A DNA stretch of 64,000 nucleotides from Paragonimus westermani (lineage: Eukaryota > Platyhelminthes > Trematoda > Plagiorchiida > Troglotrematidae), in the NCBI GenBank assembly GCA_008508345.1, contig QNGE01000108.1:341629-405628 (forward strand), given 5' to 3'. The notes beneath the pieces are model-generated. The model did no database searches. It saw nothing but the letters and a program-made list of their open reading frames with translations, and had not been told where the DNA came from. Below are positions 23,504 to 35,200 of this stretch, one piece after another. Position 1 is the first letter of the stretch. Every line of letters begins with the position of its first letter. A program made the position numbers and the translations under genes.

Positions 23504-24733
23504 ATCTGCAAATGAGACAATTTTACATCGAACAAGATTCGGTATGTCGTAAGCTTAGATTAGAAAGAGGGTTGGCCCAAGAACTGATCCTTGAGGTACT
23601 CCACTTGTGACCGCAACTGGCTTCGAAAAAGCACCGTCGACTCTGACTTGAATAACACGGTCCATCAGGTATTTCTCTAACCAAGCCAACAGTTCACTCG
23701 TGACACCGTGTTGTTTTAGCTTTTGTAAAAGTATGCTATGGTTGACACGGTCGAAGGCTTTGGACATATCCAGATAGCAAGCATGGATAGGATTGCCGTC
23801 GTCTATAGCCAACGCCCAGTCATCGAGAGTTAGGAGGAGGTTAGAGAGGCAGGAGTGATTCTTTCTGAAACCATGTTGTGCACTAGAGAATATGTTATTT
23901 CCTTCAAGATGTGTGGTAAGGTTATTCGCCACCAGTCGTTCGAGCACTTTGGAGATCACTGGTGATAGTGTAACAGGTCTGTAGTTGGACACATCTGAGC
24001 GTTCCCTTCCTTTGAAGATTGGAGTGATTGTGCCACATTTTTAGTCCACGGGGACCATACTACAGTTTAGTGACAGATTAAACAGATCTGTGAGAGAGGT
24101 ATACAAGGAGCGAGCACATCGCTTAAGAATAAGCGGCGTTATTTCGTCAGCTCTAGGGGATTTTTTCGTATTCAAACCGAGGAGTATGAGAAGTACACTG
24201 TCCGCGTTCCCAGTCATGTCTTGGAGTGTGTCGGTGGGTGAAAGAAGCGGATGCAGCTCAAGAGTTACACATTCTTTGGGACAAAAGACTGTGGAATAAA
24301 AGTTTGCCAGTTCCTCAGCAGCTGCGGATGCAGTGGCAGTTGTACTTTCCGAAGTTTGTGACGGTGAAACTCCAGGTTTTACTTTTGACTGATTGTAAAC
24401 AATTTGGTCAAGGAGATTTGGGTTTTGTTCCATTTTTCTCATTATTTGTGCTTGGTGTTCTTGTTTATCTTCTTTGACGAGATTGGTGACTTTATTTCTT
24501 AGTAGTCGATATTTTTCCCAACATTCTGGTGTGTTGCGCCGTTGGTGGTCTTCCCATGCAGCGTTTCGTACCGCTATCCATTTCCATGTTCGGCTCCTTA
24601 CTTGGAATTGAAAACTTTTTCTTGGTTTCTTCGGGGCATAGTATGAGTGCAATCCTATTTCATTCCGAAGTCTCCCTGACTATTTCAGTTTTCGGACTAA
24701 GTGCTGATGTGCAACAGAAGAATATTCTGAATT

Positions 24734-25010
24734 TAGATGAGACCCAACTGTGAAAAGTCAGGGCTTCGGCTGAATTCAAACCAGCGACAGACATAGCATG
24801 CCTCAACGAGGCAAGCGGTTCACCAGCTGAGCTACAAAGCCACACCAGGAGCTCAGAAATTTCACATTTGGACTCTGTTACCCACCCGTCCCACTGTCCC
24901 ATATGGAATCCACCAAATGATTCAGGGGATCGACCGCCCCGATAGGATTTCTCAAGCAGTTCACGCTGGAATCCACCAACGCCGATGCTAAGCAAAGAAA
25001 TTGTATTACT
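24734..25010 (-). mobile_element. tRNA-related SINE, monomer copy
   Basis: A 277-bp insertion with perfect 13-bp target-site duplications AATATTCTGAATT (24721-24733 and 25011-25023). In its own orientation it starts AGTAATACAATTTC, runs through GGCGTTGGTGGATTCCAGCG, then the tRNA-like part, and ends GGGTCTCATCTA, the same 3' end as the copy at 23503. Its B box is slightly damaged (GGTTTGAATTC). It interrupts the 5' part of the LINE in the same orientation as the LINE. Confidence 0.9.
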
Positions 25011-25199
25011 AATATTCTGAATTGTACAAACTTGCTAACGGTAAGCGGTACATAGGCTAAAAGTAATTCTACTGGTCTGCGTTTATTCATACACTAGACT
25101 GGACCCCGGTTTTCTGCGTTGCTCCAGAGTTGACTACAGTTCACAACTCTTTCGTGCCGCTTGCTTACATTTAAACACAAAGTGGTTCACCACATGTTC

Positions 25200-26345
25200 G
25201 CTACAGGCCCTTATACTACCGCACGACCGTGCCAGTTACTGCTGGTAGTACAGAGAGCTGCTGAAGCCGAATTCGATCGCACGTTGCAGCTAGGTATCAT
25301 ACGGACGTCAAAGAGTTGTTGATCGGCCTCCTTAATTGCAAATCCAAAACTGTGAACAGGTGGTGTCCATGCGGCAGTTTTCGTGTACCCAACAGCGCCA
25401 CAGTCCCAGATCCAAGATTTCCTTGTCACTCTGTGTAGCATAACCGCTTTTTCCACAAGAGACTTAGTGCGTACATATATTTATGTTCTTGTGGCTCATG
25501 ACGACATCCTAACCGCAGTGATATCTTCTTTTGGTTTTTATTTTCCCTTGATGTATTCTGGTCTATGCCACGCTGCCCAAATTTTTCAACGTTCAGTTGG
25601 CCAGGTTACTGGCAGTTAAAATTGTGTTTGTTTAACCCGACCATGTGTTAACTGCCAGCCGCGGTCACTGTGAACATGAACAATATCTCTGTCTTATGTT
25701 CACACCTCTTGACCAGTTTGAAACTACCATTACTATTTCCGAGTGTGCCCTCGTTGTTGATTCACTGCAACTTTTGAACCGTACTACCGGTTTCAAGAGT
25801 TTGCGACCAGTGAACATATTGGACTGATGAAAAATCTAAAGTATTTCATTGGTTTGGTCAACTACTATAGTCATTTTATACCACACTGATACCACATTTT
25901 GCAACCATCAGTCAATCTTTCACAACGCCCAATTAAAGCACCGTCTCCGGTTCTCAAGCACTGCATACTTTCAGCGCTGGCAGACCAGCACTTGATGAAA
26001 AGATTGCTCCGTTGCATCTAAGTGCCAACTCCAACGTTCGATTGTTTGCTTCAATCATTGCTTGGGCAAGCGTAGCTGGTGGAGTTCTCCAGTAACCTGT
26101 CAACAAAAATTACAACGTCTCTCGTTCTTTTTTTGTCCGAGCCAACCACAATATAGCAGGGGACACCTCACGATAAACGGTATCGTGGAATCCGTCATCT
26201 TGATTTCATTGCACAATTCACAGTAGAACATCATGTTCCAAGATTCGCCACTGTCATCACGGACGCTGTTTCTAGACTACATGCTGAAATCAGTTTGAGG
26301 AAACTGGCAGAAGCACAGCTTAACGGTGATGGGCTACCTCAACCT
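25200..26345 (+). mobile_element. Ty3/gypsy (CsRn1-like) RT and RNase H, decayed (element B)
   Basis: Plus strand: AEFDRTLQLGIIRTSKSC (about 25260-25320) is the gypsy RT start. Then come RDLVRTYIYVLVAHDDILTA and HAAQIFQRSVGQV (25460-25610), EHEQYLCLMFTPLDQFETT (25670-25730), and KNLKYFIGLVNYYSHFIPH (about 25830-25886) at the RT/RNase H connection. RNase H pieces follow: ASVAGGVLQ (26071-26097) and RHLDFIAQFTVEHHVPRF (26195-26250), then TDAVSRLHAE. The YxDD motif region (about 25620-25650) is destroyed. Many stops make it non-coding. The style of these motifs fits the fluke CsRn1 clade, from memory. Confidence 0.85.
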
Positions 26346-26349
26346 GAAA

Positions 26350-27640
26350 CATCCTCACCTCTCTAGTTGTCCAAGGTCTCCCTTCCTCGTCTTCATTCCA
26401 GCATCATTTACGACGTATCTGCAGAAAATCCTCGATCGTTTGTTGCACTGGTTTGTTGTAGACCCCGGTTCAACTCTATGTATTCGTTGTTACACCCTGA
26501 AGCAAGTGTCACTCTCAAACTCATTTATCAACCTTACGCTTGGTCCAGTATAGACCGACATATACACGTTTGGGTGAGATCTTATGTTCACTGTCAGCCT
26601 ACCAGCATCCATAATCATGCTTTCTCATCACATGGTCGCTTCCTCGCAACAAGTTCTCGTTTCTCACACATGTATTTAGGCATTTTTGGCCCTCTGCCAT
26701 CGTCCAATTAATAGGTTTTTCTGCCCATTCGTGTCAATCGGTTCACTCGTTGGTCGATGTCTATTCCCATTCCGGATACTACGAGGAAGACTTCTGTCGG
26801 AGGTTTTTTCCTCCACTGGGTAGCTAATTATGGTGCACCTGCCGTGGTTACTACAGATAATGATGCACAGTTGGAATTCCACCTCTTCTGCGATTTGACG
26901 TGTAGGCTTGGCTGTGAACCTATCAAAACGAATGCATACTACTCTCCCCGTCAACGGTCTAGTGGAGCATTCCCATCGATAAATGAAGGCACACAAATTG
27001 ACCTATCTTCATAACACAAGTGAATGACGTGCCTTTCGCCTACCTTGTTAAGTATCAGACCAGCTACAAAGGAAAGTCATGGAGCCACGTCGGCAGGACT
27101 AGTGTATTGACAACACTGCGACCACCTGTTGGATTTGTGATGTAGTCGCCCCACTTACTTGACCCAGTGGATTACGTTTATGACCTTCGGAATCATGCAG
27201 AAAATCTGCACCCAATCGACAAGTCTAACCAATAATGGCCCATTGGTATTCCTCATGAGTTACTCGCATCTACACTTTCCTATTCGGTGTGATTTGGTCA
27301 AATAATTATCCCGACCTCTTAATTTGGACCACTCAGAATGATATCACTTCAGGATGAATAAGTTACCATTCATATCTTGGACGGTGTTGTGCCGTTATTA
27401 TTGATCGTCTAAAAGCAGCCTACGTAGACAGAGATTTTATACAGTCCACAGACAAATCATTATGTCAGTTTACAATAAACCTTCCTCTGGTTACCCCTCA
27501 AGTAGCCCCTTCAACCCCGGCGTGTTCATCGGCTAACATCCAGATACTACTGACAGGCGCTTACTCTTCACTACACACTCAATTACACGCACTGTTAAAC
27601 GTGTTAAATTGCCTTCTGTGTTCAACTGAACTACTTAAGT
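26350..27640 (+). mobile_element. Ty3/gypsy integrase and C-terminus, decayed (element B)
   Basis: The HHCC-type region reads SLLHPEASVTLKLIYQPYAW and VRSYVHCQPTSIHNH (about 26490-26620). The core start is LGIFGPLPSSN (26676-26708). Then comes FLHWVANYGAPAVVTTDNDA (26806-26865), with the second catalytic Asp in TDN, and TNAYYSPRQRSSGAF, where the catalytic Glu should follow but the context is altered. The C-terminal part continues as YLVKYQTSYKGKSW and DPVDYVYDLRNHA (27040-27200), ending near RTVKRVKLPSVFN* at 27629. The region 27690-27830 carries AATAAACC and could be part of a 3' LTR, but no matching 5' copy was found. Confidence 0.82.
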
Positions 27641-30600
27641 GCCACTTAATTTGACTTCTGTTAGAGCACCAATGCTTGATTCGAAAGCTCTCGGAGAGGA
27701 ATATTTTGGCGCTTCCTTTATTATTACTCCATTGTACTGACCGCCAGTGACTGATGCACCGCACCGCACCGTATATGTTGTTTGACTTGATGAAAAATAG
27801 ACACACATTACGAGTTAATAAACCCTGTCGCGCACATGCTTCCATCCTTCATACAACGCCGGTGATGGGCAGTTGGCTGAAACATTCCTTTTTTCACTTA
27901 ACTTTTAGCTCCAGCGATTCAGTTGGGTTTGGGACACTTCAAATAATCTCTCGTTTCTTTGGGAGTCTCATGAGCACTGGTGATTCCATTCTTTCACTTC
28001 ACTCGCAGTTCTATGCCTGGTTTTTATTGTAGTTCAGTCATTTTTCTCTCAATAAAATTCCACCAAAACTTCGGTCAATCGTCCATTTCAACGTTCATCC
28101 CTTTAAAATGCGCGCCGACTAGCCAGTGACGATAATAACTATCTCTGGCTTAACGCCAACATGTCGGTTATTCATTTACACCAGATAAGTATACTGGTGA
28201 CGTAATTCTCATTTATGCCGTAGGCAAAGTTTTGGCAATCCATGATGAACACAAACAACTTCCTTGACCAACTCGCATGCACTGCAAGCAGTTTATTCAA
28301 TTTGAGTGTATTCATACGGTACGCGCTCGCTTACGCTTAACGTAAGATTCCGGCCACACCTTCATTGGTATTTATCATTGCAGGTGCTGGTTTCTTATGT
28401 TTTCAGACTTAATTTTGACGTCTGGTAGAAGATTCTTCTGGGTCAAACAACGCTGTTGTCAGTGCACGGCACACCGACCAACATTCATTCTGCATACTGT
28501 CTTTCACTCACACATGAGGCTGCATCCTATACTTTCATGTTTCCGAAGATTTGCGATTTTTTTTACTATCCTATCACAGTTAACCACGAAGTACTGCATC
28601 ATACCTTCACCGTAATCCGCCCATATTACGGCCCAGCCGCATTGACTACGAACGTTGGATTTCACGGTCACGTAAATTGAATTTAACACTGCAGCGGGAT
28701 ATCACACGATCATCTAACAGTCGTTGGTCAGCCCATTAAATATAACTCCCAAAACCCAGACAGTTGTCGACCCTACAACGGTTTTCACGCATCCACTAAT
28801 GTTATAATGCTTGATCATGTTGCTATTTTCTTTTTATTCATGAATTTTTTCCCATTCTAAGTGCTGCTGATTGCCATGTGGCCTGTGGAATCATTGCCGT
28901 ATGTTTGGTCGAAGTTTAAGGCTCATTAGGCCACTGTTACGATTCTTCAGCTTGGTTCAAACTTACTAAGGTTAATGACGGGTGAACCTACATTTTAGTA
29001 CCTTTCTCGAACAACCTGCGTTCAATATTCGCATTCTTATTTCGGCAGCTGCCACCTTACTGTTGCGGTGTCCACAGTTCATGTTTGTGTTTTGTAACTT
29101 ATTTTTGTGTTTTTTATATGCGGCGTTTTGTTAGCTTCATATGTACCTTGATTTAAAAGCTTTGCCGTCATTTTTGAATTTGAGTGACAACAGGAATAAC
29201 CGGGAGTTTCGGTGCACCGTCCCTGTCTTCTCGTTCTTTGTGGACCTGTGAGTGCTGACGCAATTACACTGTGAAATGTTTTTAGCTCCGCGTTTGGCGT
29301 CCTACGCTACGTGTACAATTATTTGCGTCGTCGTACGAACCTACTCTCTGACGCTGTCCTGCATTGCGATCATGTCCGACTTCCTCAAAACCTTAAACTC
29401 CCTGCGACATGAGAGTCGCGACCATTCCTGTTCAAATTACCTTGTGAATGTAACTTTAACACAAACCGCTAAAATCAAAGTTGGTGTATTAGCGTGGGTA
29501 TCGCGGATCTACTCGTGACCTCCACAACCTGTAGGGTACATCAGCAAGGACAACCACGGTTCAACTATTGTCTCTAAAAATGCCGCCCAACGAGCCAGAC
29601 GCTTGTTTGAATTCTGAGGGCTTACCGGAGTTTTGGTCGAGAGTGGCCCTCTTTGGTGTCTATTGTGTGCTTGTGCCAAAGGTTCTCATGCGCTCAACTT
29701 CCTGAAACCGTTACTTATTGCGTTGAAGACCGCTTGTGAACGGTGAATGAATCGATATGAAGTTTGTTTGCAGGTTAACAGTTTTCTCATTACGATTCCC
29801 GATTCGCGTCAAACTAAGGCTCTGGTAACTCAACGGACCTCGAGTTGTCGGTGAGTCGCACTGTTTGTGTCCATACGTCTTCCGTTTTATTTTCACCTAC
29901 GCCTTTTTCGCTTAACCTTCACCGTCACGGTACTTTCTTGGCGTTATGTTTTTGGGTCACTCCTATCGTTCAATTAATTAAGCTACTACATTATCAGTCT
30001 GTCTGGATTCTGTAAAGTCCTGGACGCCAAAATCAGAAATTTTACTTTCATAGGTTGTCCTGATTGGCCCATAAGTCTCAACACTCTTTGAACCGAGAGC
30101 GATCATTCTACTCCAGCGTAACTAATGACAATTTGTGTAAGTAGGCGTAATTTCGTCTTGTCGCCCCTTGCTACTGCCCATCATTCTGTTATTCATTTGG
30201 TTAGGTGGACACATTCGTTGCTGACACTGTAAAGACTTTTCATATCGCAGATGAGAAACCTGCTTTTCGTTGTATAATTTTTCACTTGGTACTACACTAA
30301 GTAAGGATTTTATGAGTGCCCTTTGAATAACCAATTTGGAGAAAAATTATTACCGTCACCATCAGACGCTTCTATTGTTTTAATGCATATGCTAACGAAC
30401 AACGTTACAACTTTGCACCATTTTTCACATGCTGTTCAAATTGATCGTTGACTTTGGAATACGACGGGAAATTTGTGTATACTTGCCCAATCTTCTCACT
30501 TCTTCAGCAGTCATTGTCGATACTACACGGTAAATTCTGTCAACTTATTTTAGCTCCGCAACTCCTATCGCGCTTCAGCAGTTCAAGGTACAGACGTGAC

Positions 30601-31160
30601 ATCTTTGAACACCGGATATTGGTCTTTTGAAATATTTTAGCGGTCATCCCGAATATATTTGGACAACCTCTGTGGGTGCCACCCCTTAAACATATTCACT
30701 TGCTCGAAGCTCGTGACCTTCAAGTCGTATCTGTTAATTTTGTTTTCACGGATGGTCTAGTGAATTATGTTTGCATGAACTTAAGCTATTCATTAATTAA
30801 TGCTCGACCAGGACATGTCAGAGAAAGTCGTTATCTACTTGTAAATCAACCTGAGCTTAAATCGTCGGTGAACGAATCGAAAGCATTCGAAGTACCTTAA
30901 TACTCGACATAGTTACATTTCTTTTCCAAGTGGACTGTTATGAACACATCTGGAACACCAACATATCAGAAGAATAACGATGCTGTAGCAACCGTATTTT
31001 TATCACTATTGCTCTTTGAGTTGCTAACCTCCGTATGTGCTCAAACATTTGTTTGAATAAGTAGAGTTTCCGGAAGGTACCCTACGCACTCGAACTCGCG
31101 ACTCACGCAGCGCACCAGCTTAATGTTTTGCCGTAATATCGTCCCGTTTAACTGCTTAGT
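27641..31160. other. Unassigned, no supported gene
   Basis: Short frames only. 28397-28680 reads FFWVKQRCCQCTAHRPT in one frame, slightly like a retroelement zinc-binding segment, but it cannot be extended. No repeats matching other parts of the window were noticed. Confidence 0.35.
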
Positions 31161-31307
31161 CACCGGAACTTGTACATCTCGTATCGACAATATAGCTCTT
31201 ATTTACTCTATGCTTTATCCACATCCGTTCGTCTCGGTTCTGTTCATCCTGTAACTTCTTACACTGTAGAAATATTCGTGGATCTTGATAAATGTAGAGT
31301 CCTCGAG

Positions 31308-31799
31308 ATGGATTGTGTTCCCGCCTGTTACCAACTTCCCTCTAAGTTCTGGAGCGTCTCTCTGCCAATTGAGAATAAGGCAATTTCAAGAGAAACAATC
31401 CTCCTTCTGAATATGAAACGGTTGAACAACCGCACTCACGTTGACGATCTCTTTGCTGTTACCCTTCACTCTCTGAAGGTTGACAACCATTCACTGGTTC
31501 CTGATGCTCTACATTCTTCGAAGAAACTTCTGAGGTGTCAAAAGTGGAGCGGAGCCCTAGTGGGCTATGTAGTGACATTGGTGAGCGAATGGCTGAGGCT
31601 GAGTCTAGGGGTGCGCCCCGCCTGTGTCAAAAATTGCAAGAGAACCTGTTTAAACCTTTTTATTACTAACGATTTGTTAAAATCGATTTTGCTATTCAAG
31701 GGCTACATATTCAGCTATTCACAACTCCAACGAACGCTTTTCACAATTAAGAAAAGACGAAAGTCTTGTCACTTTAAAAAAGGGGCTGTGGTATATTAG
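31308..31799 (+). CDS. Unidentified 163-residue open frame
   Basis: The frame is open from 31170 without a stop to 31799. The first ATG is at 31308 (MDCVPACYQLPSK), giving about 163 residues. The product would be basic near the end (KKRRKSCHFKKG). I see no domain, signal peptide or membrane segment and recognise no family. It is the longest uninterrupted frame here that does not belong to a retroelement. It could be chance, a retroelement piece or an exon. There is no clear splice context or promoter. Confidence 0.2.
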   Translation: MDCVPACYQLPSKFWSVSLPIENKAISRETILLLNMKRLNNRTHVDDLFAVTLHSLKVDNHSLVPDALHSSKKLLRCQKWSGALVGYVVTLVSEWLRLSLGVRPACVKNCKRTCLNLFITNDLLKSILLFKGYIFSYSQLQRTLFTIKKRRKSCHFKKGAVVY

Positions 31800-32840
31800 C
31801 ACATCTTCCATTACTTCACTCTTCTAATATGGTTGTCACACCCATTGTCAAAACGGAGCAATGCTGCTTAAAAAGCTTTTGGGGTATGTACAGTGAAAAC
31901 GGTGTGAATGAAACGTTACATTAATTAAAAATCAGGAGCCAAACTTTGACCAGCGTGTAGTTCCGATTGAGTGCCTAGCGCAGCATTGGACAGACGACAG
32001 AAACTTGGTGAAACAACCCTAGTCAAAATTCCTGTTGCTTTCAAACTTCCCGTAACCATCAGCATGCGTATATCCAAAGCCTTGGCTTAACCTGAGCAAC
32101 ACTCGATTACAATCAACGACAGATTTCATCGCCGCTTTAAAATCCGTAAGTGTTCTCTGGCATTTATAACATAGGAAATACACAACAAAATAATTGTGAA
32201 GAGTACTTTGTACGGCTTCAAATATCATGCCCCTCAGCTTGTGTTCACTGACTTATCAAGAAATCTCAAGTATAGCTCTGATGCTATACTCACAAATTCA
32301 TCCCAAACGAGGAGATACTCATCTACACCACCGGCATCCACGTCAGTACTCTTTGAGTTTGGACTTCAGCCTTGATGGTTTCGATCGACCGCCTCCTCTG
32401 CCACCTGAATTGCTGAACTAATGTCACATACGTATAAGAAGTTCATCCGTGGAAGCATCAGGAGATTTCTGTTGACGGCGACTGGAGTCTGTAATAAATT
32501 GGACAGTAAGTTCGCTTTGCTTGGATTCGCACATCACGTTCGATGCTGGAAACAGAACTGATTTGAAGCTAGATAAACTTACACAGAGATTCACATGGCC
32601 TATAGGTAATTAGCAATAATTTTTTAGTTCGCACCGGAGAACTAAAAAATGATCTCCTAAACTTGCGCAAAGCTGGAAACACCGCTTCAATATATCGAGT
32701 ATATTATGCGCAATTTTTCCTACACGATGCAACCCTATGTAACACAATTCATTTTAGAACGCAAACTATGTACCAGAAGGTTTATAATTACGTCACAATC
32801 ATTCAATGACAGGGGTAAACGAAAAAACTAACCACATCCG
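31800..32840. other. Unassigned, no supported gene
   Basis: No recognisable protein similarity. A short inverted repeat TTTTTTAGTTC / GAACTAAAAAA surrounds CGCACCGGA at about 32620-32650 and could form a hairpin; no function is evident. Confidence 0.35.
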
Positions 32841-32846
32841 GCTCAA

Positions 32847-33290
32847 GTGCCGCAGAGGACCCATCGATGCAGTCTACATAAGATGCGCTTGGGTCACACG
32901 TTAGTAGTCCCGGTATTTGATAAAAGAATCCGCGGCTGTTGCAAAAGCCATAGGGGAATTTGCACGCTCCCAGTGATTACTGGTGCCCTGGCACCCACTA
33001 TACTTCTTCGACTCACTGCAGCTATAAAGGCAGACACTGGCGAAGAACAGAGAGGGTTTTGTCATGAACGAGGAAGTATTGATCAACTATTTACTGTTCG
33101 TCAAACTTCGGAACGGTACATGTACAAGTGGCCAACAATCGTCATATTTCTTGACTGTGAAGGGGTATTCCATTCGGGAGATCCATCTGTACTTGTAGAG
33201 TCACTCAAATGCAGGGTGGCGCCCACCAAGTATATGAACATGCTGTCGGTGTTCTACTGCCATACTTCACCTCAGGTTAGTGTTTAGGGT
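32847..33290 (+). mobile_element. RTE-like non-LTR reverse transcriptase fragment
   Basis: One open frame carries, in order, VVPVFDKRIRGCCKSHRGI (RT motif region 1 to 2, where intact elements read as K-K-G-D then N-x-R-G-I), TGALAPTILLRLTAAI, GEEQRGFCHERGSIDQLFTV (G-F-x-x-G-R-x-x-x-D-Q-I-F block) and YKWPTIVIFLDCEGVFHSGD (the first catalytic Asp is kept in FLD, but the usual K-A-F-D is changed to EGVFHSG). It ends with SPQVSV just before the next motif. About 145 residues of the RT fingers and palm remain; the YxDD half is missing. The style is RTE-like and distinct from the LINE at 22-25 kb. Confidence 0.8.
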
Positions 33291-33471
33291 TAACTGTCTG
33301 GTATTCTCATTAACAGGAGGACTGTACGCGCAGGTAACTGGAAATTTGGTTGAAATTTCCTCGTTGTCATTGTCCATTCATATTTTTGCTATCTCGGTGC
33401 CCAGTGCATCGATAAATTATACACGACCATTGCTATTCTTTGTTGACTGGCATAACTCATCGCGTATTGTA

Positions 33472-33571
33472 TTATTCGTGTTCGATATTATCCGTATTAT
33501 TCTCTAGCCTTGTGCATTTTCTTATTTGTGTTCGACAGTATCCGTATAATTTCTTAGCCCCGTGTATCCTT
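33472..33571 (+). repeat. Two tandem 50-bp repeats before LINE ORF1
   Basis: 33472-33521 and 33522-33571 are imperfect tandem copies (TTATTCGTGTTCGATATTAT against TTATTTGTGTTCGACAGTAT, then CTAGCC / TTAGCC). They end about 40 bp before the ORF1 start codon at 33613. Tandem 5'-UTR monomers often carry promoters in LINEs; that role is inferred here. Confidence 0.75.
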
Positions 33572-33612
33572 TTCATTAACAATTGTCATCTTCACTCACA
33601 GACCATAACACA

Positions 33613-34619
33613 ATGACACGCACAAGATCCAGCAGCATTGGTGGATCGGAGGTATCGAGTGTTTGTGGTCGTTTCGGCTGCCGCATGACTGCACAAAACG
33701 GTATGCACTGCCAGGCGTGCGTACACTGGTACCACTTTGAGTGTATTGGCCTCAGGGAGGACCAGTACACCTTGCTCACTTCTTCAAAAAGATCATTTAT
33801 CTGTATGAGCGGTCTCTTCTGAGATAGCTGCACCCCACTGAAGGCCACGTTGGATCCTCTACTCGCCACCCCGAGTGAGCAGAAGTCAGACGCGTGCAAA
33901 TGTGGCTACAAGGCGTTTAAAAATGTAAGCGCACAGATAGCCACAGTAGAAAAAGCCCTGAATGATACTCAGAGAACTTTATCTGACATGAAGTCAGAAT
34001 TGAGCTCGTTGAATGAGTACATTTCCCTTGCCCTTCCAGGCGCTGCGGCTGCTTGCTAGGCAGTGTCTTTGTACACTGCCCAAATCGAGGAAGTCGCGAC
34101 GAGCTTGAAGGACAGAGCACTCTGGGAGGAGAGGCTTGACTTGTGGGGACGATTTCCGACCACACCCTCTCCAGGGGAACAAGCCAGAGCGGTGCTAAAC
34201 GCTTGTTTCCTCCAGAGTCTACAAAAATGGTTTCCGCTAGCAGACTTTGCTATAAAGCCACCAAGAAGTCACTGGTACTCCTTGCGACGTTATCCGCAAA
34301 GATGAGCACGGAGAAAGTACTGGAAAAAGCGGCTGAACTAACAAAAAAGCACGTTAACCTCAGGGGAATCTCGCGGGATCGCTCACCGCAAGAGCGGCAG
34401 AAGCTCTCTCAGCTTGCTAGAACAAGGTTACGCATCAAAGCTGATCACAAACTCCAGGATAGCGTTAAAGTTATTATCCCTGCTGTCAAGAGGGAACCAG
34501 TGTTCTCAAATGGACCACCCCTAGCACCCACATCAGGGGTTACCGCCCTTATCTCCCTGGAAAGTCAAGAGGCCTATGGATATGCAAGGGACCGAGAGAG
34601 CAGATCCCAAAGGTGTTAA
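33613..34619 (+). pseudogene. LINE ORF1 with PHD-like zinc finger, decayed
   Basis: The ATG at 33613 gives MTRTRSSSIGG, then a cysteine/histidine pattern CGRFGC, HCQACVHWYHFECIGL and a later Cys at FICM, fitting a PHD-type finger (C4HC3, last part damaged). A stop near 33822 breaks the frame. The next part (33850-34059) has a heptad-like coiled coil (QIATVEKALNDTQRTLSDMK). Then 34300-34619 has EKVLEKAAELTKKHVNLRGI and SRDRSPQERQKLSQLA, like the C-terminal RNA-binding half of CR1-type ORF1 proteins. ORF1 binds element RNA. Order and spacing fit one ORF1 with at least two frame breaks. Confidence 0.7.
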
Positions 34620-34733
34620 GGACCATAACTCTTCTAGGCCCCCAATCATCTTACCCCAAAAAACGTCCGATGAGAAGTTTTTTCCCTAAGTTCTATAGTC
34701 CAGTGAGTCTGCTGGGATCCCCCTGCATCCAAA

Positions 34734-35200
34734 ATGGCCCAAACTTGTCTCATTCCGGCGGCCTTATCTTCGGCTGCATCGGGGCTATTTCGTCCTATAT
34801 TCTCTTCTCATCTACAACCCCATCAAAATTTTCGAAGGTGCAAAACTGCACATCACCCTCCAGAAGCTCTGAACGCAAGAGCAGTCCGAAGGTCATCGAC
34901 CTTGTGCCAACAGAAGCGGAAGAAGCGTCCCACAGTGACGCTCACATATGCCCAGGCTGTGATTAAACAGCTGTCACCCCCTAAGAGTGCTTACAAAACT
35001 ACGCCGTCAGTTACGCACCCCCCTCGTTACCGAGGCTACTTTCCCAAGCTCTCATTCACACACTTCTGTCTCTTCTTGCACCAAGCTAAACGGAGAAGTA
35101 GCTCTGAATTGCGTGTACACCAACTGTCTGAATCTTCTGAACGAACTACCAGAAATCAGACAGCTGATCCGCGATAAATTATGGGATCTTTCGCAACATC
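34734..35200 (+). pseudogene. LINE ORF2 start (linker and beginning of endonuclease)
   Basis: About 35095-35175 reads ALNCVYTNCLNLLNELPEIR then QLIRDK, the typical first beta strand of the AP-type endonuclease in CR1/Jockey LINEs (L-x-x-x-Y-T-N, where the Asn is catalytic). It follows ORF1 on the same strand. Right after RDK the sequence stops looking like a LINE and becomes gypsy integrase, so the LINE is truncated here. The upstream frame 34734-35100 (KRKKRPTVTLTYAQAVIKQL) is probably the end of ORF1 or the inter-ORF region. Confidence 0.65.

Larger units (their letters stand above)
22112..25100 (-). mobile_element. Non-LTR retrotransposon (LINE, CR1/Jockey-like) reverse transcriptase
   Basis: Minus strand, from 25090 down. 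An N-terminal part is cut by a SINE at 25010-24734. A 203-codon linker (24652-24041) ends at a stop where a Trp is expected. RT follows: SNYRPVTLSPVISKVLERLV, FRKNHSCLSNLL, LDMSKAFDRVNHS (first Asp) and SGVPQGSVLGPTLFLI (23992-23555). The FADD catalytic motif is split by a SINE at 23503-23061; the downstream half continues ADDIKLWASIRTSED. The C-terminal domain runs on with a frameshift (KRTSKILALLERIFGRFTRQ, IRPTMEYAVQVW), then EERIESLKLFDFCYRRIRGD, ending at 22246. The 3' end is a short UTR closing with two TTGAATTA-type repeats near 22115-22137. The endonuclease domain is not identified here. Confidence 0.9.

Noticed and set aside
22974..23515. Plus-strand frames of 91-120 codons across the SINE copies (and minus-strand frames starting MRPNCEKSG)
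   Set aside because: They arise from translating the SINE. Similar predicted proteins appear in fluke annotations, but they follow the repeat, not a gene.
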